A stretch of 64,000 nucleotides of DNA, taken from contig NZ_CP044011.1 of assembly GCF_016864555.1 (NCBI RefSeq), forward strand, positions 294,501-358,500. Direction: 5' to 3'. The notes below the pieces were generated by a model, which ran no database searches, had not been told where the DNA came from, and saw only the letters and a program-made list of their open reading frames with translations. Numbering within the stretch: the first letter of the stretch is position 1; each line of letters begins with the position of its first letter. This DNA is from Sinorhizobium sp. BG8. Lineage in GTDB: Bacteria; Pseudomonadota; Alphaproteobacteria; Rhizobiales; Rhizobiaceae. A program made the translations under genes and the position numbers. Shown one piece after another: positions 1-8,388 of this stretch.

Positions 1-1
1 G

Positions 2-409
2 AAGTTCTTCGACGCCCTCGGCACGGTGAAGTCCTGGAGGCTCGAGAACGGGTTCCTCCATCTTGCCGACAAGGATGGCGGACATGCCCTGCGGCTTTCG
101 GCCTCCCCGGATGGAACCGATATCGTCATCCACTTGCCGCAGACCCTTTCGGTCGCCCGCGAAACCGTGAACTATGTATGCGACGACGGACAGAAGCTTT
201 CCGTCGAATACATCAATGCGATGCCTATTTCGCTGGCCGTGCTGGCGATCGGCGAAAACACCGTGATTGCCAGCAACGTGCTGTCCGCATCCGGAGCCAA
301 GTACACGGGCGGTCAGTACGAATGGTGGACGAAGGGCGAGGAAGCAACGCTCTACGACCTTACCAGGGGCGAGAACGCACCCGGCGTCGTCTGCCGCCGG
401 CCGAGCTGA
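2..409 (+). CDS. MliC-family (C-type lysozyme inhibitor-like) protein, 5' end outside window
   Basis: The reading frame is open from base 2, so the start lies upstream of the window. About 135 C-terminal residues are visible. The last 85 match the MliC/PliC lysozyme-inhibitor pattern: a YVCDDG stretch near the domain start, then a GxxYxxGxYEWW segment and a TKGEEATLYD ending. These are periplasmic or lipid-anchored eight-stranded barrels that bind C-type lysozyme. The roughly 40 residues before it (SWRLENGFLHL, then DKDG) look like the end of a META/HslJ domain, a fusion known in rhizobia, but this part is inferred. Any signal peptide or lipobox would be outside the window. Family assignment is fairly safe; inhibitory activity is not shown. 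Confidence 0.7.
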   Translation, partial: KFFDALGTVKSWRLENGFLHLADKDGGHALRLSASPDGTDIVIHLPQTLSVARETVNYVCDDGQKLSVEYINAMPISLAVLAIGENTVIASNVLSASGAKYTGGQYEWWTKGEEATLYDLTRGENAPGVVCRRPS

Positions 410-482
410 TCCGGGCGCCGGACGTCCGGCGGGATGGATCCTTGAAAAACACGAGGGACCTCGAGCGGGAGGACTTGCGACA

Positions 483-863
483 ATGACGACATTCCGCGTC
501 GGCCAGAAAGTGGTCTGCGTCAACGATCGCTTCAAGAACGTGTCGATCGACCAGGGCATTCGGAAAGGCCAGATCTACACGGTGCGCTGGACCGGCCAAT
601 ACCGCCACTATGTCGACGGCGATTTCTACGGCATCAAGCTGGTGGAGCTTTACCGGGGCAATGACGATGGGCCCGAAGGCTACGGCGCAGTCGACATGCC
701 GTTCAGGGCAACGCGCTTCCGACCGCTCGTCAGCGATCGCTTCCGCAGCATGCTGGGCATGAAGGCACCGAAGCCGAAGGTCGAGGCTCGCCCCTCCATG
801 ATCCCGTCCGTTCGCCCGAAACCCAAGGTCGCCGCGCCGGTGAAGGAAGAGGAAACTGTCTGA
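483..863 (+). CDS. Small conserved hypothetical protein
   Basis: A 126-residue protein that I do not recognise by function. The ATG at 483 follows a GGAGGA-type ribosome site (gagcgggaggacttgcgaca just before it) and is preferred over the longer frame from 267, which runs through the preceding gene. The first 85 residues are a compact, probably beta-rich fold with RVGQKVVCVND near the start and KGQIYTVRWTG after it, reminiscent of small SH3/KOW-like phage and accessory proteins. The last 35 residues are rich in Pro, Lys and Val and probably disordered. There is no signal peptide or membrane segment. It lies between the MliC-like gene and another orphan on the same strand, next to a tRNA gene, which suggests accessory DNA. 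Confidence 0.55.
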   Translation: MTTFRVGQKVVCVNDRFKNVSIDQGIRKGQIYTVRWTGQYRHYVDGDFYGIKLVELYRGNDDGPEGYGAVDMPFRATRFRPLVSDRFRSMLGMKAPKPKVEARPSMIPSVRPKPKVAAPVKEEETV

Positions 864-1007
864 TGGACGGAAGCTCTCGGGCGCAAGTGCAAAAGCGTCC
901 CGAGCCTCTCCCTACATCCGCCGGCTCGCCCTCCTTTTTCAACTGAAGCAGGCCCAGTCTTGCCTGGCGGCATGATCGGTCCCCGAGAAACGAATGGAGC
1001 AGGGCTC

Positions 1008-1355
1008 GTGAACGACAAGCTGTCAAAGCAGTTTCACGCCGAGATGCTGGCGATCTACGACCACTGTGCGGCGCTGGGCTTCAGACCGGTCCTGCTGCGT
1101 CGGTTCGTCATCCTCAACGGAGGCGTGAAGGCAGCCAAGGAACTGGTCTTCAAGCCCGGGACGACGGGCCTCGAGCGGCTCGTTGCCGCCGGAAGACAGG
1201 AGCTGTCGCTGGAGGCAAGAATGCTCGCGCCGCAGTACAGTCCGCTCTTCACGGCAGCCGAGATAAAGGAGGCCACCCAGCGCCTGGCGAACGCATCGCC
1301 GCGCTCGCGCTCGAGGGGAAGACTGACGGCACAGGTCACGCCTCGCGAATCGTAG
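1008..1355 (+). CDS. Small conserved hypothetical protein
   Basis: About 115 residues from the GTG at 1008, chosen because GGAGCAGG sits just upstream and the protein then begins with NDKLSKQFHAEM, a typical helical start. The body has alternating helices (ILNGGVKAAKELV, then GLERLVAAGRQELSLEA and LFTAAEIKEATQRL). This resembles a widespread family of unknown function found in genomic islands and near restriction or DNA-processing genes. The last 25 residues are basic and low in complexity. There is no signal peptide. An in-frame ATG at 960 would add 16 residues but has no good ribosome site. The gene is real by its coherent helical pattern, but I cannot give it a role. Confidence 0.5.
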   Translation: MNDKLSKQFHAEMLAIYDHCAALGFRPVLLRRFVILNGGVKAAKELVFKPGTTGLERLVAAGRQELSLEARMLAPQYSPLFTAAEIKEATQRLANASPRSRSRGRLTAQVTPRES

Positions 1356-1453
1356 GAGATACGCGGAGTCCAGGACCCCGGCCCGGAAAACGAACGCATA
1401 GGAACGTCGTGGGAACGTACAGGGACGCAGGATAGACTAACGAATTGATTTGG

Positions 1454-1530
1454 TGGTGATCCCGACGCGATTCGAACGCGTGACCCCCAGATTAGGAATC
1501 TGGTGCTCTATCCTGCTGAGCTACGGGACC
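1454..1530 (-). tRNA. tRNA-Arg (anticodon CCT)
   Basis: Read on the minus strand, a 77-nt cloverleaf starts GGTCCCG and ends CGGGATC-A-CCA, giving a seven-pair acceptor stem with one G-U pair. The anticodon arm CAGAT-TCCTAA-style loop-ATCTG places CCT at positions 34-36, and the T arm carries GTTCGAATC. The encoded CCA is followed by a second CCA at 1451-1453. It would read the rare AGG arginine codon. Its 3' end faces the small orphan genes at 483-1355, the usual geometry for an island integrated in a tRNA gene. Confidence 0.95.
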
Positions 1531-1700
1531 ACTGACAGCACCCATACAAAAGCTCGCCGTCGAAGCCAAGCGATTTTACGAGCGGGGCACCTGCTGACGG
1601 TCCGGATTGCCGGATGGCGGGCCAGCAGGAGCGGACGTCCGGCAAGATTCTCCCTGGGACGCCGTCCCGCGGAGCCCATCCGGCCCGACGCCTCGTTTTG

Positions 1701-2861
1701 TCAGGCGGCCAATCGGCTCTCCGCGAGTCGCACCCAGTAGCTCACCCCGTGCGGTATGACCTCGTCGTTGAAGTCGTAAGCAGGGTGGTGGAGGCCTGCC
1801 GTCTCGCCGTTGCCGATGAAGACGAAGGCTCCGGGCCGGGAAAGCAGCATGTAGGAGAAGTCCTCGCCGCCCATCATCGGATCGATGGACGCGTTGACCT
1901 TCCCGTTGCCGGCAATCTCGGTCGCCGTCTCGACCGCGTACCCCGTTTCTCCGGGATGGTTGACCGTAACCGGATAGTTACGGTGATACCGGACGGCGAT
2001 CTCGGCGCCGTGGGCTGCTGCCAGCCCGGCGCAGATCTGGCGGATGCGCGCCTCGGCTTCCTCGCGCATCTCGTTGCTGAGGGTGCGCACCGTGCCGGCG
2101 AGCGTCGCCTGCTCCGGAATGACGTTGTGGGCGAAGCCGGCGTTGAACTTCGTGACCGAGACGACGAGGCACGAAACCGGATCCGCAGACCGCGAGACGA
2201 TCGTCTGGAGCGCCGAAACGATGCTGGAGCCGATCACGATCGGATCGATGGTCTTGTGTGGCTGCGCCGCGTGCCCGCCGCGCCCGTTGATGGTGATGTC
2301 GAATTCGTCGGTCGCGGCCATGATCGCGCCGACCCTTACGCCGAAATTTCCGACCGGCATGCCCGGCAGGTTGTGCATGCCGTAGACCTCGGAGATGGAG
2401 AAGCGTTCCATCATGCCGTCCTTGACCATCTCGTTGCCGCCGCCGCCGCCCTCCTCGGCCGGCTGGAAGATCACGGCGACGTTGCCGTCGAAATTGCGGG
2501 TTTCAGCAAGGTACTTCGCAGCCCCCAGCAGCATCGCCGTGTGGCCGTCATGACCGCAGGCATGCATCTTGCCGGTCGTCTGCGAGGCCCAGGACTTTCC
2601 GCTCGCTTCCACAATGGGCAGGGCATCCATGTCGGCGCGAAGGCCGATGGTGCGGCCGGGGCCTCGTCCCTTGATCAACCCCACGACCCCCGTCCGTCCG
2701 ATTCCGGTGACCACCTCGTCCACACCGAAGCTCGCAAGCTTCTCTGCAACGAAGGCCGCGGTCTTCTCGACGGCGAACATCAGTTCGGGCTCCCGGTGCA
2801 GGTGTCTGCGCCACTCCGTGATCTCGTCATGAAGTTCTGCGGCACGGTTCAATACGGGCAT
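1701..2861 (-). CDS. M20 family amidohydrolase (hippurate hydrolase-like)
   Basis: A 386-residue cytosolic metallopeptidase of the M20D/HipO type, which cleaves N-acyl amino acids to an acid and a free amino acid. The binuclear metal site is visible: CGHDGH near residue 97 supplies Cys and His ligands, EEGGGGG near 132 the catalytic glutamate, and GGEDF near 350 the last ligand. The dimerisation (lid) domain lies between about 180 and 290. The ATG at 2861 has AGGAA eight bases upstream and gives the usual family length; the frame upstream of it is not conserved. It diverges from the carboxypeptidase gene at 3013 across 151 bp. The true substrate (hippurate, acyl-amino acid or indole conjugate) cannot be read from sequence. 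Confidence 0.88.
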   Translation of the reverse strand: MPVLNRAAELHDEITEWRRHLHREPELMFAVEKTAAFVAEKLASFGVDEVVTGIGRTGVVGLIKGRGPGRTIGLRADMDALPIVEASGKSWASQTTGKMHACGHDGHTAMLLGAAKYLAETRNFDGNVAVIFQPAEEGGGGGNEMVKDGMMERFSISEVYGMHNLPGMPVGNFGVRVGAIMAATDEFDITINGRGGHAAQPHKTIDPIVIGSSIVSALQTIVSRSADPVSCLVVSVTKFNAGFAHNVIPEQATLAGTVRTLSNEMREEAEARIRQICAGLAAAHGAEIAVRYHRNYPVTVNHPGETGYAVETATEIAGNGKVNASIDPMMGGEDFSYMLLSRPGAFVFIGNGETAGLHHPAYDFNDEVIPHGVSYWVRLAESRLAA

Positions 2862-3012
2862 GCGGAGTTCCTGTCGTTGCGGCCTCAGAAAAATGGCCAT
2901 GAATCGGCGGATGGCTTTGCCATCACCCTGCCATATAGGGTAAATAGGGCGAGGCTTCGAGACAACTGCCGATTTCCGAAGGACAGAACCCTTGCAGACG
3001 AGTGGACGATTC

Positions 3013-4113
3013 ATGCGCCGGAATGCGGCTTTCTTTGGAGCGGCGACCGCGATGGCCGCCTCGTTCTTTGCCACGACGGTGATGGCGGAAACTGGCCCGC
3101 GCATGCTGGTCGACGTGAACTCGCTCAAGGTGATCGAGCACAGGGACGCCTTCCACAAGTGGTATCCGGCCTCGCTGACCAAGCTGATGACGGCCTACAC
3201 CGTATTCCGCGCGATCAAGGCCGGCGAAATCACGCTGCAAAGCCCGGTCGTCATGACCAAGAACGCCGCCGGCGAACCACCGAGCAAGATGGGCTTCAAG
3301 CCCGGCCAGGCGATGACGCTCGACAGCGCCCTGAAGATGATGCTGATCAAGTCCGCCAACGATATCGCGGTCGCGATCGCCGAGTCGGTCGGCGGCTCCG
3401 AGCCGGCCTTCATCCAGCGCATGAACAGCGAAGCAGCCCGCATCGGCATGAGCTCTTCCCACTTCATCAATCCCAACGGCCTGCCGGGCAAGGGCCAGTA
3501 CACCACCGCCCGGGATCTCGCCGTTCTGGCAGTGACGATCAAGCGCGAATTCCCCGAGTATGCTCCCTATTTCGCCATGGAAGGGTTCACCACGGGCAAG
3601 CGCAACTACAAGAACTACAACATGCTGATCGGTCGCTTCGATGGCGCCGATGGCATGAAGACGGGCTTCATCTGCGCCTCCGGCTTCAACCAGGTTTCGT
3701 CGGCCACCCGCAACGGGCGGAGCGTCGTTTCGGTCGTTCTTGGCGAAGAAAGCCTCGGTGCGCGCGCCGACGCTTCGGCGAACATGCTGCAGAAAGGGCT
3801 GACCGCTGGAGGAGCCGGCGCGACGACTCTCGGCCGCTTGCAGCCCTATGGCGATACGATCGAAGTGGCTGATATCTCTAGGGAGATCTGCTCCAAGCAT
3901 GGCGCCAAAATTCGCAGCGAAGGCCGCGACGAGGCCGGGCGCCAGAAGCTGTCCTCTCCCTATATCCATGAGCTGGATCGCCCGCTGAACCTGGTCTTTG
4001 CGGGCCTTATCAGCGGCGGGGTGGCCAAGGCATCGGCGAACGAACAGGCTTCCGTGGGCGATACCGGCGAAGCCGCGAACGTGCCCATCCCGATCCCGCG
4101 CCCGACCTTCTGA
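3013..4113 (+). CDS. D-alanyl-D-alanine carboxypeptidase (DacF/PBP5-like)
   Basis: A 366-residue periplasmic serine peptidase that removes the terminal D-Ala of peptidoglycan stem peptides. A signal peptide occupies residues 1-25 (hydrophobic run, cleavage after VMA). The penicillin-binding motifs are all present: SLTK at 54-57, SAN near 114 and KTG near 217. The C-terminal 100 residues replace the PBP5 stalk and end in a Pro-rich tail. The ATG at 3013 is chosen over a TTG at 2992 because it starts directly at the basic signal-peptide head. It is followed 11 bases later by the G3E GTPase gene, so the two are probably one operon. Confidence 0.9.
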   Translation: MRRNAAFFGAATAMAASFFATTVMAETGPRMLVDVNSLKVIEHRDAFHKWYPASLTKLMTAYTVFRAIKAGEITLQSPVVMTKNAAGEPPSKMGFKPGQAMTLDSALKMMLIKSANDIAVAIAESVGGSEPAFIQRMNSEAARIGMSSSHFINPNGLPGKGQYTTARDLAVLAVTIKREFPEYAPYFAMEGFTTGKRNYKNYNMLIGRFDGADGMKTGFICASGFNQVSSATRNGRSVVSVVLGEESLGARADASANMLQKGLTAGGAGATTLGRLQPYGDTIEVADISREICSKHGAKIRSEGRDEAGRQKLSSPYIHELDRPLNLVFAGLISGGVAKASANEQASVGDTGEAANVPIPIPRPTF

Positions 4114-4124
4114 TCGGTAATACG

Positions 4125-5333
4125 ATGTCCTTCGTGAACAAGAGGGTGCCCGTCTCGATCGTGACCGGATTTCTGGGCGCGGGCAAAACCACCCTGCTCA
4201 ACCGTCTGCTTAGGGATCCGGACCTTACAGATACCGCCGTCATCATCAACGAGTTCGGGGAGGTCGGCATCGACCACCTGCTGGTCGAGAGCTCGGGCGA
4301 CGGCATCATCGAACTTTCCGACGGCTGCCTGTGCTGCACGGTTCGCGGCGAACTGGTCGACACGCTCGCCGACCTCATGGATCGCATGCAGACCGGCCGC
4401 ATAAGCCCTTTGCAGCGCGTCGTCATAGAGACCACGGGGCTCGCGGACCCGGCGCCGGTACTGCAGGCGGTGATGGGAAACCCGGTGATTGCCCACAGCT
4501 TCAGCCTTGACGGCGTCGTTGCCGTCGTCGACGCCGTCAACGGACTGTCGACGCTCGCGAACCATCCGGAAGCCGTAAAGCAGGTCGCGGTCGCGGACCG
4601 GCTCGTGGTGAGCAAGCAATCGCTGGCCGATAAGGACGCGATTTCCGCACTGTTCTCGGAGCTTTCGGTGCTCAATCCGCGCGCGTTGATCGTGGATGCC
4701 GACGATGCGGTGGCCGTACATGCCTCGCTGCTTGCATGCGGGCTCTACGACCCGGGCTCAAAGACGCCTGACGTCCAGCGCTGGCTGAATGACGAGGCGG
4801 CATCGACGCACGGGCATGGCGACCATGACCACCCGGACCATGACCACGCCGACGACCATCACGATCATGACGGGCATGAGCCGCACGCGCACCATCACGG
4901 GCACGCGCATGGCCACGGTCATGGACACCAGCACGCCCACGACGTGACCCGTCATGACGCGACGATACGCTCGTTCAGCCTTGTCCACGACAGGCCGATC
5001 GATCCCATGGCGCTTGAGATGTTCATCGACCTGCTGCGCTCGGCGCACGGGGAGAAGCTGCTTCGCATGAAGGCGATCGTGGCGGTCAGCGACAAGCCGG
5101 AGCGGCCGGTGATCCTTCACGGCGTGCAGACGGTGTTCCACCCTCCGGAGCGGCTCGCCGCCTGGCCGGATCCGTCCGACCGGCGCACGCGGATGGTGCT
5201 GATCACCAAGGACCTTCCGGAAACCTTTGTACGCGACCTCTTCGATGCGTTTACAGGCAAGCCCCGGATAGACAGGCCGGACAGGTCCGCGCTCGAGGAC
5301 AACCCCCTCGCGATACCTGGTCTCAAACTGTAG
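4125..5333 (+). CDS. G3E GTPase, COG0523 metallochaperone with His-rich loop
   Basis: A 402-residue GTPase of the CobW/YjiA/ZagA family. Residues 15-22 (GFLGAGKT) form the P-loop, INEFGEVGID at 41-50 follows, and GCLCC at 67-71 is the family metal-binding CxCC motif. Between about 225 and 275 there is an insert with around two dozen histidines alternating with Asp and Gly, a likely Zn, Co or Ni store. The CobW C-terminal domain (from about 285) ends the protein. Such proteins use GTP hydrolysis to deliver metal to client enzymes. It lies 11 bp after the carboxypeptidase gene. I do not call it cobW, because no other cobalt-insertion gene is adjacent; a zinc role is equally plausible. Confidence 0.88.
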   Translation: MSFVNKRVPVSIVTGFLGAGKTTLLNRLLRDPDLTDTAVIINEFGEVGIDHLLVESSGDGIIELSDGCLCCTVRGELVDTLADLMDRMQTGRISPLQRVVIETTGLADPAPVLQAVMGNPVIAHSFSLDGVVAVVDAVNGLSTLANHPEAVKQVAVADRLVVSKQSLADKDAISALFSELSVLNPRALIVDADDAVAVHASLLACGLYDPGSKTPDVQRWLNDEAASTHGHGDHDHPDHDHADDHHDHDGHEPHAHHHGHAHGHGHGHQHAHDVTRHDATIRSFSLVHDRPIDPMALEMFIDLLRSAHGEKLLRMKAIVAVSDKPERPVILHGVQTVFHPPERLAAWPDPSDRRTRMVLITKDLPETFVRDLFDAFTGKPRIDRPDRSALEDNPLAIPGLKL

Positions 5334-5345
5334 AGGGTAGACCCC

Positions 5346-5594
5346 TCATCCAATCTTGCGGATGAGGAAACGGTGACCGTCGTCGAGGCGCTCGGACGCC
5401 TCCAGGCCGTGGCCGTATTGCTTGCAGAAATGCGGAATATCGATCACCGCGAGCGGATCGGTCGTCTCGACCCAGACAGCCGCCCCGGCGGACATCGACT
5501 CAAGCCTCTTACGCGTCTTCAGAACTGGCAGTGGGCACTTCAACCCCTTGAGGTCGTAGGTGTCGACGCGATCGAGTTGGTCGCCCACGGTCAT
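5346..5594 (-). CDS. TusA family sulfurtransferase
   Basis: An 82-residue single-domain protein of the TusA/SirA fold. The signature KCPLPVLKTRK carries the active cysteine at residue 20, which takes persulfide sulfur from a donor such as a cysteine desulfurase and passes it on for tRNA thiolation or molybdenum cofactor synthesis. Length and fold match the family (about 75-85 residues). Its start codon overlaps the stop of the upstream L,D-transpeptidase gene by four bases (5591-5594), so the two are probably translationally coupled. The acceptor pathway here is not evident. Confidence 0.9.
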   Translation of the reverse strand: MTVGDQLDRVDTYDLKGLKCPLPVLKTRKRLESMSAGAAVWVETTDPLAVIDIPHFCKQYGHGLEASERLDDGHRFLIRKIG

Positions 5595-7144
5595 TTCTTC
5601 CAGAATTTCCAGAACGGCTTCTTCTCGCCCTGCTCGGGCTGAGCCTGGGCAACATAGGCATTCGCGTTCTCGCCGGGAACGACCGCCGCGGCTGCGCCCT
5701 CGGATGCCGCCTGCTGCTGCTGTGCACCGGCAACAGGATTAGGATTTGCCTCGGCCGGCTTCTTCTCGGCGATGGCGGAAGCTTCCTCGGCAGCCAGGCT
5801 GTGCGGCGCGGTGGCACTGCGGGCCTCGGCTTCGACGCTTGCTGCGGCATCGACCGGCGCGGGCCCGACCGCGGCAACGGCGTTATTCTCTGTGTCCTTG
5901 GACCACAACTTCCAGAAGGGTTTCTTTTCCGGCTGCTGGGGCTCTGCCTGGACGCCGGCGATCGTGGGGTTCTCGCCCGGAACCGGCACCCCGCCGGTGG
6001 CTTTCGCCGCCGCCTTGCCCTCGGCCACGTCGGACGCGAGATTGGCGAGTTCAGCCGCCTTGCGGTCCTCCTCCGCCTTCTGTGCCCGGTCGGCCATTTC
6101 GATCTTGCGCTGGGCGGCTTCCTCCGCCCTCTTCTTCTCCGCCTCGATCTCGCGAAGCGTCATCAGCTTGCCGGCATCGATGGAGTTGCCGGTCGGGGCG
6201 TAGGCGAGCTCGCGACCCTTGCGCTGCTCGGCGACGATCGCCTTGCGCTGGGCCTCGCTCGGCTCGAGCCAGACGGTGCCCTCGTACTTCTTCATCGCCT
6301 TCTGGTATTCCATGGCATAGGTCTTCTGATGAGAAGCCAGCGCCATCTGCAACGAGGCAGGGGTAGACATCGCCGGGCACTTGCCTCCAGAGGCGAAGGT
6401 GCCCTCGGTTGCCTGCTGGTTGAAGACGTACTTCTTGTCGCAGACATTGACCTCGGGCGGACGCTTGGTGACCTCGAAGTGGTCATAGCCCACTTTGAGC
6501 ATCTTCCAGAATTCCATGTTCGGATTGTCGCGGTGACGCGCCATATTCTCCGCGGTCATGCGGAAGGGAAAGATCTGAAGCTGGATGTTCTGCTGGCCGC
6601 CCTTGAACGCATCGCGCGCGAAGGCGAAAATCTCGATCATCTGCTCGTCGGTCATCGAGTAGCAGCCCGACGACGAACAGGCGCCGTGGATCATTAGATT
6701 GCTGCCGAAGAAGCCGTTTGCACGGTCATAATTGTTCGGGAAACCCGTGTTGATCGCCAGGTAGTAGCTCGAATGCGGGTTCATCAGCGCCTTGGAGAGC
6801 GGATAGAAACCCTCCGGTGCCTGACGGTCGCCTTCCTTCTGCTTCGGACCCAGCTTTCCCGACCAGGCGCAGATCTTGTAGCTCTTGACCATCTGGAACC
6901 GGTCAAGGCGATTCGCCTTCCAGACCTCGAGGGTGCCTTCTTCCTTGAAGATGCGGACCATCACCGGTGCCGCGCGGTCGATGTTCATCGAGGCCATCTT
7001 CGAGACGATCTGTCCCGAAAGGGGATATTCGACCTTGTTGGAAACCGACTTCAGGTTGACCGACGCGGTATCCAGCGTGTCGTTTGTGCAGCCACCGGCA
7101 GCGACGGCCATCATGGAAACAGCGGCAAGAACTTTCAGGCGCAT
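5591..7144 (-). CDS. L,D-transpeptidase (YkuD/YafK-type) lipoprotein
   Basis: A 517-residue envelope protein. The first 18 residues are a lipoprotein signal ending AAGG-Cys19. The YkuD catalytic domain spans about 60-230, with the motif HGACSSSGCYSM giving His153 and Cys161. The enzyme type makes or cleaves 3-3 cross-links or anchors proteins to peptidoglycan; the YafK-like subgroup is closest. After residue 300 comes a charged, probably coiled-coil stretch of about 80 residues rich in Glu, Lys, Arg and Ala. The last 120 residues hold two copies of a module that begins VPGEN and ends KKPFWKxW. These tails are Ala/Pro-rich and basic at the end. The long C-terminal extension is unusual for the family. 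Confidence 0.85.
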   Translation of the reverse strand: MRLKVLAAVSMMAVAAGGCTNDTLDTASVNLKSVSNKVEYPLSGQIVSKMASMNIDRAAPVMVRIFKEEGTLEVWKANRLDRFQMVKSYKICAWSGKLGPKQKEGDRQAPEGFYPLSKALMNPHSSYYLAINTGFPNNYDRANGFFGSNLMIHGACSSSGCYSMTDEQMIEIFAFARDAFKGGQQNIQLQIFPFRMTAENMARHRDNPNMEFWKMLKVGYDHFEVTKRPPEVNVCDKKYVFNQQATEGTFASGGKCPAMSTPASLQMALASHQKTYAMEYQKAMKKYEGTVWLEPSEAQRKAIVAEQRKGRELAYAPTGNSIDAGKLMTLREIEAEKKRAEEAAQRKIEMADRAQKAEEDRKAAELANLASDVAEGKAAAKATGGVPVPGENPTIAGVQAEPQQPEKKPFWKLWSKDTENNAVAAVGPAPVDAAASVEAEARSATAPHSLAAEEASAIAEKKPAEANPNPVAGAQQQQAASEGAAAAVVPGENANAYVAQAQPEQGEKKPFWKFWKK

Positions 7145-7358
7145 TACAAAAATCCGTGATGTGAACAGGCTTCCGCCGGCTCATCCGGCGTGTCGGGCAG
7201 GAAATTCTACCCTGCTTATACTTCACAAAGTATTACCGGCAAACCTTTCGCGGAGCTTCCGCCGACCGGTGCTACCGGTCAGACATCAGGAATATGGCCA
7301 ACGTTTGGCCATACTCGCGCCTGGAGCGAAAACGGATCACGTGTTGCAAGTCAGTCCG

Positions 7359-8312
7359 TCAGAGCTGCCGGCCGATATTGAGGTAGCGCTGGCGGCGGTC
7401 ACGACGCAACTGGTCGCCCGGCTTGGCCGAAAGATCCTTCAGAGCGCCAGCGATTACGTCGCCGGTGGCGGCGATCACGCTCTCCGGATCGCGGTGCGCA
7501 CCACCGACGGGTTCCGGGATGATGCCGTCGATCACGCCGAAGGCTCTCAGATCCTCCGCGGTGATCTTCATGTTGCTCGCGGCTTCCTTGGCACGCGTCG
7601 AATCACGCCAAAGGATGGAGGCAGCCCCCTCCGGCGAGATGACGCTGTAGATTGCGTGTTCGAGCATGTAGACCCGGTCGCCGGTCGCAATCGCGATGGC
7701 ACCACCCGAACCGCCCTCGCCGAGGACGACGGACACGATCGGCACGCGGACGTTGAGGCACATTTCGGTCGACCGGGCGATCGCCTCGGCCTGTCCTCGT
7801 TCCTCGGCACCGATGCCCGGATAGGCGCCGGCGGTGTCAATCAGCGTGACGACCGGCAACCCGAAACGGTCTGCCATCTCGAGAATGCGGATAGCCTTCC
7901 GGTAGCCTTCCGGGCGAGCACTGCCGAAGTTGTGCTTCAGTCGCGACTTGGTGTCGTTGCCCTTTTCCTGGCCGATGATGGCGACCGGCTGGCCGCGAAA
8001 ACGCCCGAGCCCGGCCTGGATTGCCTCGTCGTCTGCAAACTTGCGGTCGCCCGAGAGCGGTGTGAACTCTTCGAAGAGCCCGGCTGCATAGTCCATGAAG
8101 TGCGGCCGCTGCGGATGCCGGGCGACCTGCGTCTTCTGCCATGGAGTGAGCTTCGAATAGATATCGACCATCGCCTCGCGGGCGCGGACCTCCAATCGGC
8201 CAACCTCATCCGACGTATCGATGCTCTGATCTTCCTCGGCGAGCTTCTTGAGCTCATGGATCTTGCCTTCGAGGTCGGAGATGGGTTTTTCGAAATCGAG
8301 GTAATTATGCAT
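7359..8312 (-). CDS. accA: Acetyl-CoA carboxylase carboxyltransferase subunit alpha
   Basis: A 317-residue AccA, the full family length. With AccD it transfers carboxyl from biotin on AccB to acetyl-CoA, giving malonyl-CoA for fatty acid synthesis. It begins [11 protein letters not shown], contains the helical N-terminal region (20-80), the carboxyltransferase core with [11 protein letters not shown] and [16 protein letters not shown], and ends [12 protein letters not shown]. The ATG at 8312 is the usual family start. In the sequence as given, the frame is open upstream into xerD without any stop, so a naive gene caller would report one 660-residue fusion. I attribute that to a one-base error at the end of xerD. 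Confidence 0.95.
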   Translation of the reverse strand: MHNYLDFEKPISDLEGKIHELKKLAEEDQSIDTSDEVGRLEVRAREAMVDIYSKLTPWQKTQVARHPQRPHFMDYAAGLFEEFTPLSGDRKFADDEAIQAGLGRFRGQPVAIIGQEKGNDTKSRLKHNFGSARPEGYRKAIRILEMADRFGLPVVTLIDTAGAYPGIGAEERGQAEAIARSTEMCLNVRVPIVSVVLGEGGSGGAIAIATGDRVYMLEHAIYSVISPEGAASILWRDSTRAKEAASNMKITAEDLRAFGVIDGIIPEPVGGAHRDPESVIAATGDVIAGALKDLSAKPGDQLRRDRRQRYLNIGRQL

Positions 8313-8388
8313 GAGTTGCGTTCCGATCAATTGCTCCAACTGGCCCAGACCTTGGGAGAATGTCCTTCGGCCAGGAAACGTTGGCGTC

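Noticed and set aside
1614-3872. Long plus-strand frame (752 residues) across the amidohydrolase and carboxypeptidase genes
   Set aside because: It is antisense to the M20 gene and then out of frame with the carboxypeptidase; residue content is Arg/Asp/His-rich shadow sequence.
4125-5333. Naming the G3E GTPase cobW
   Set aside because: The family covers several metallochaperones; the context here is a cell-wall gene, and the histidine loop suits zinc as well as cobalt.
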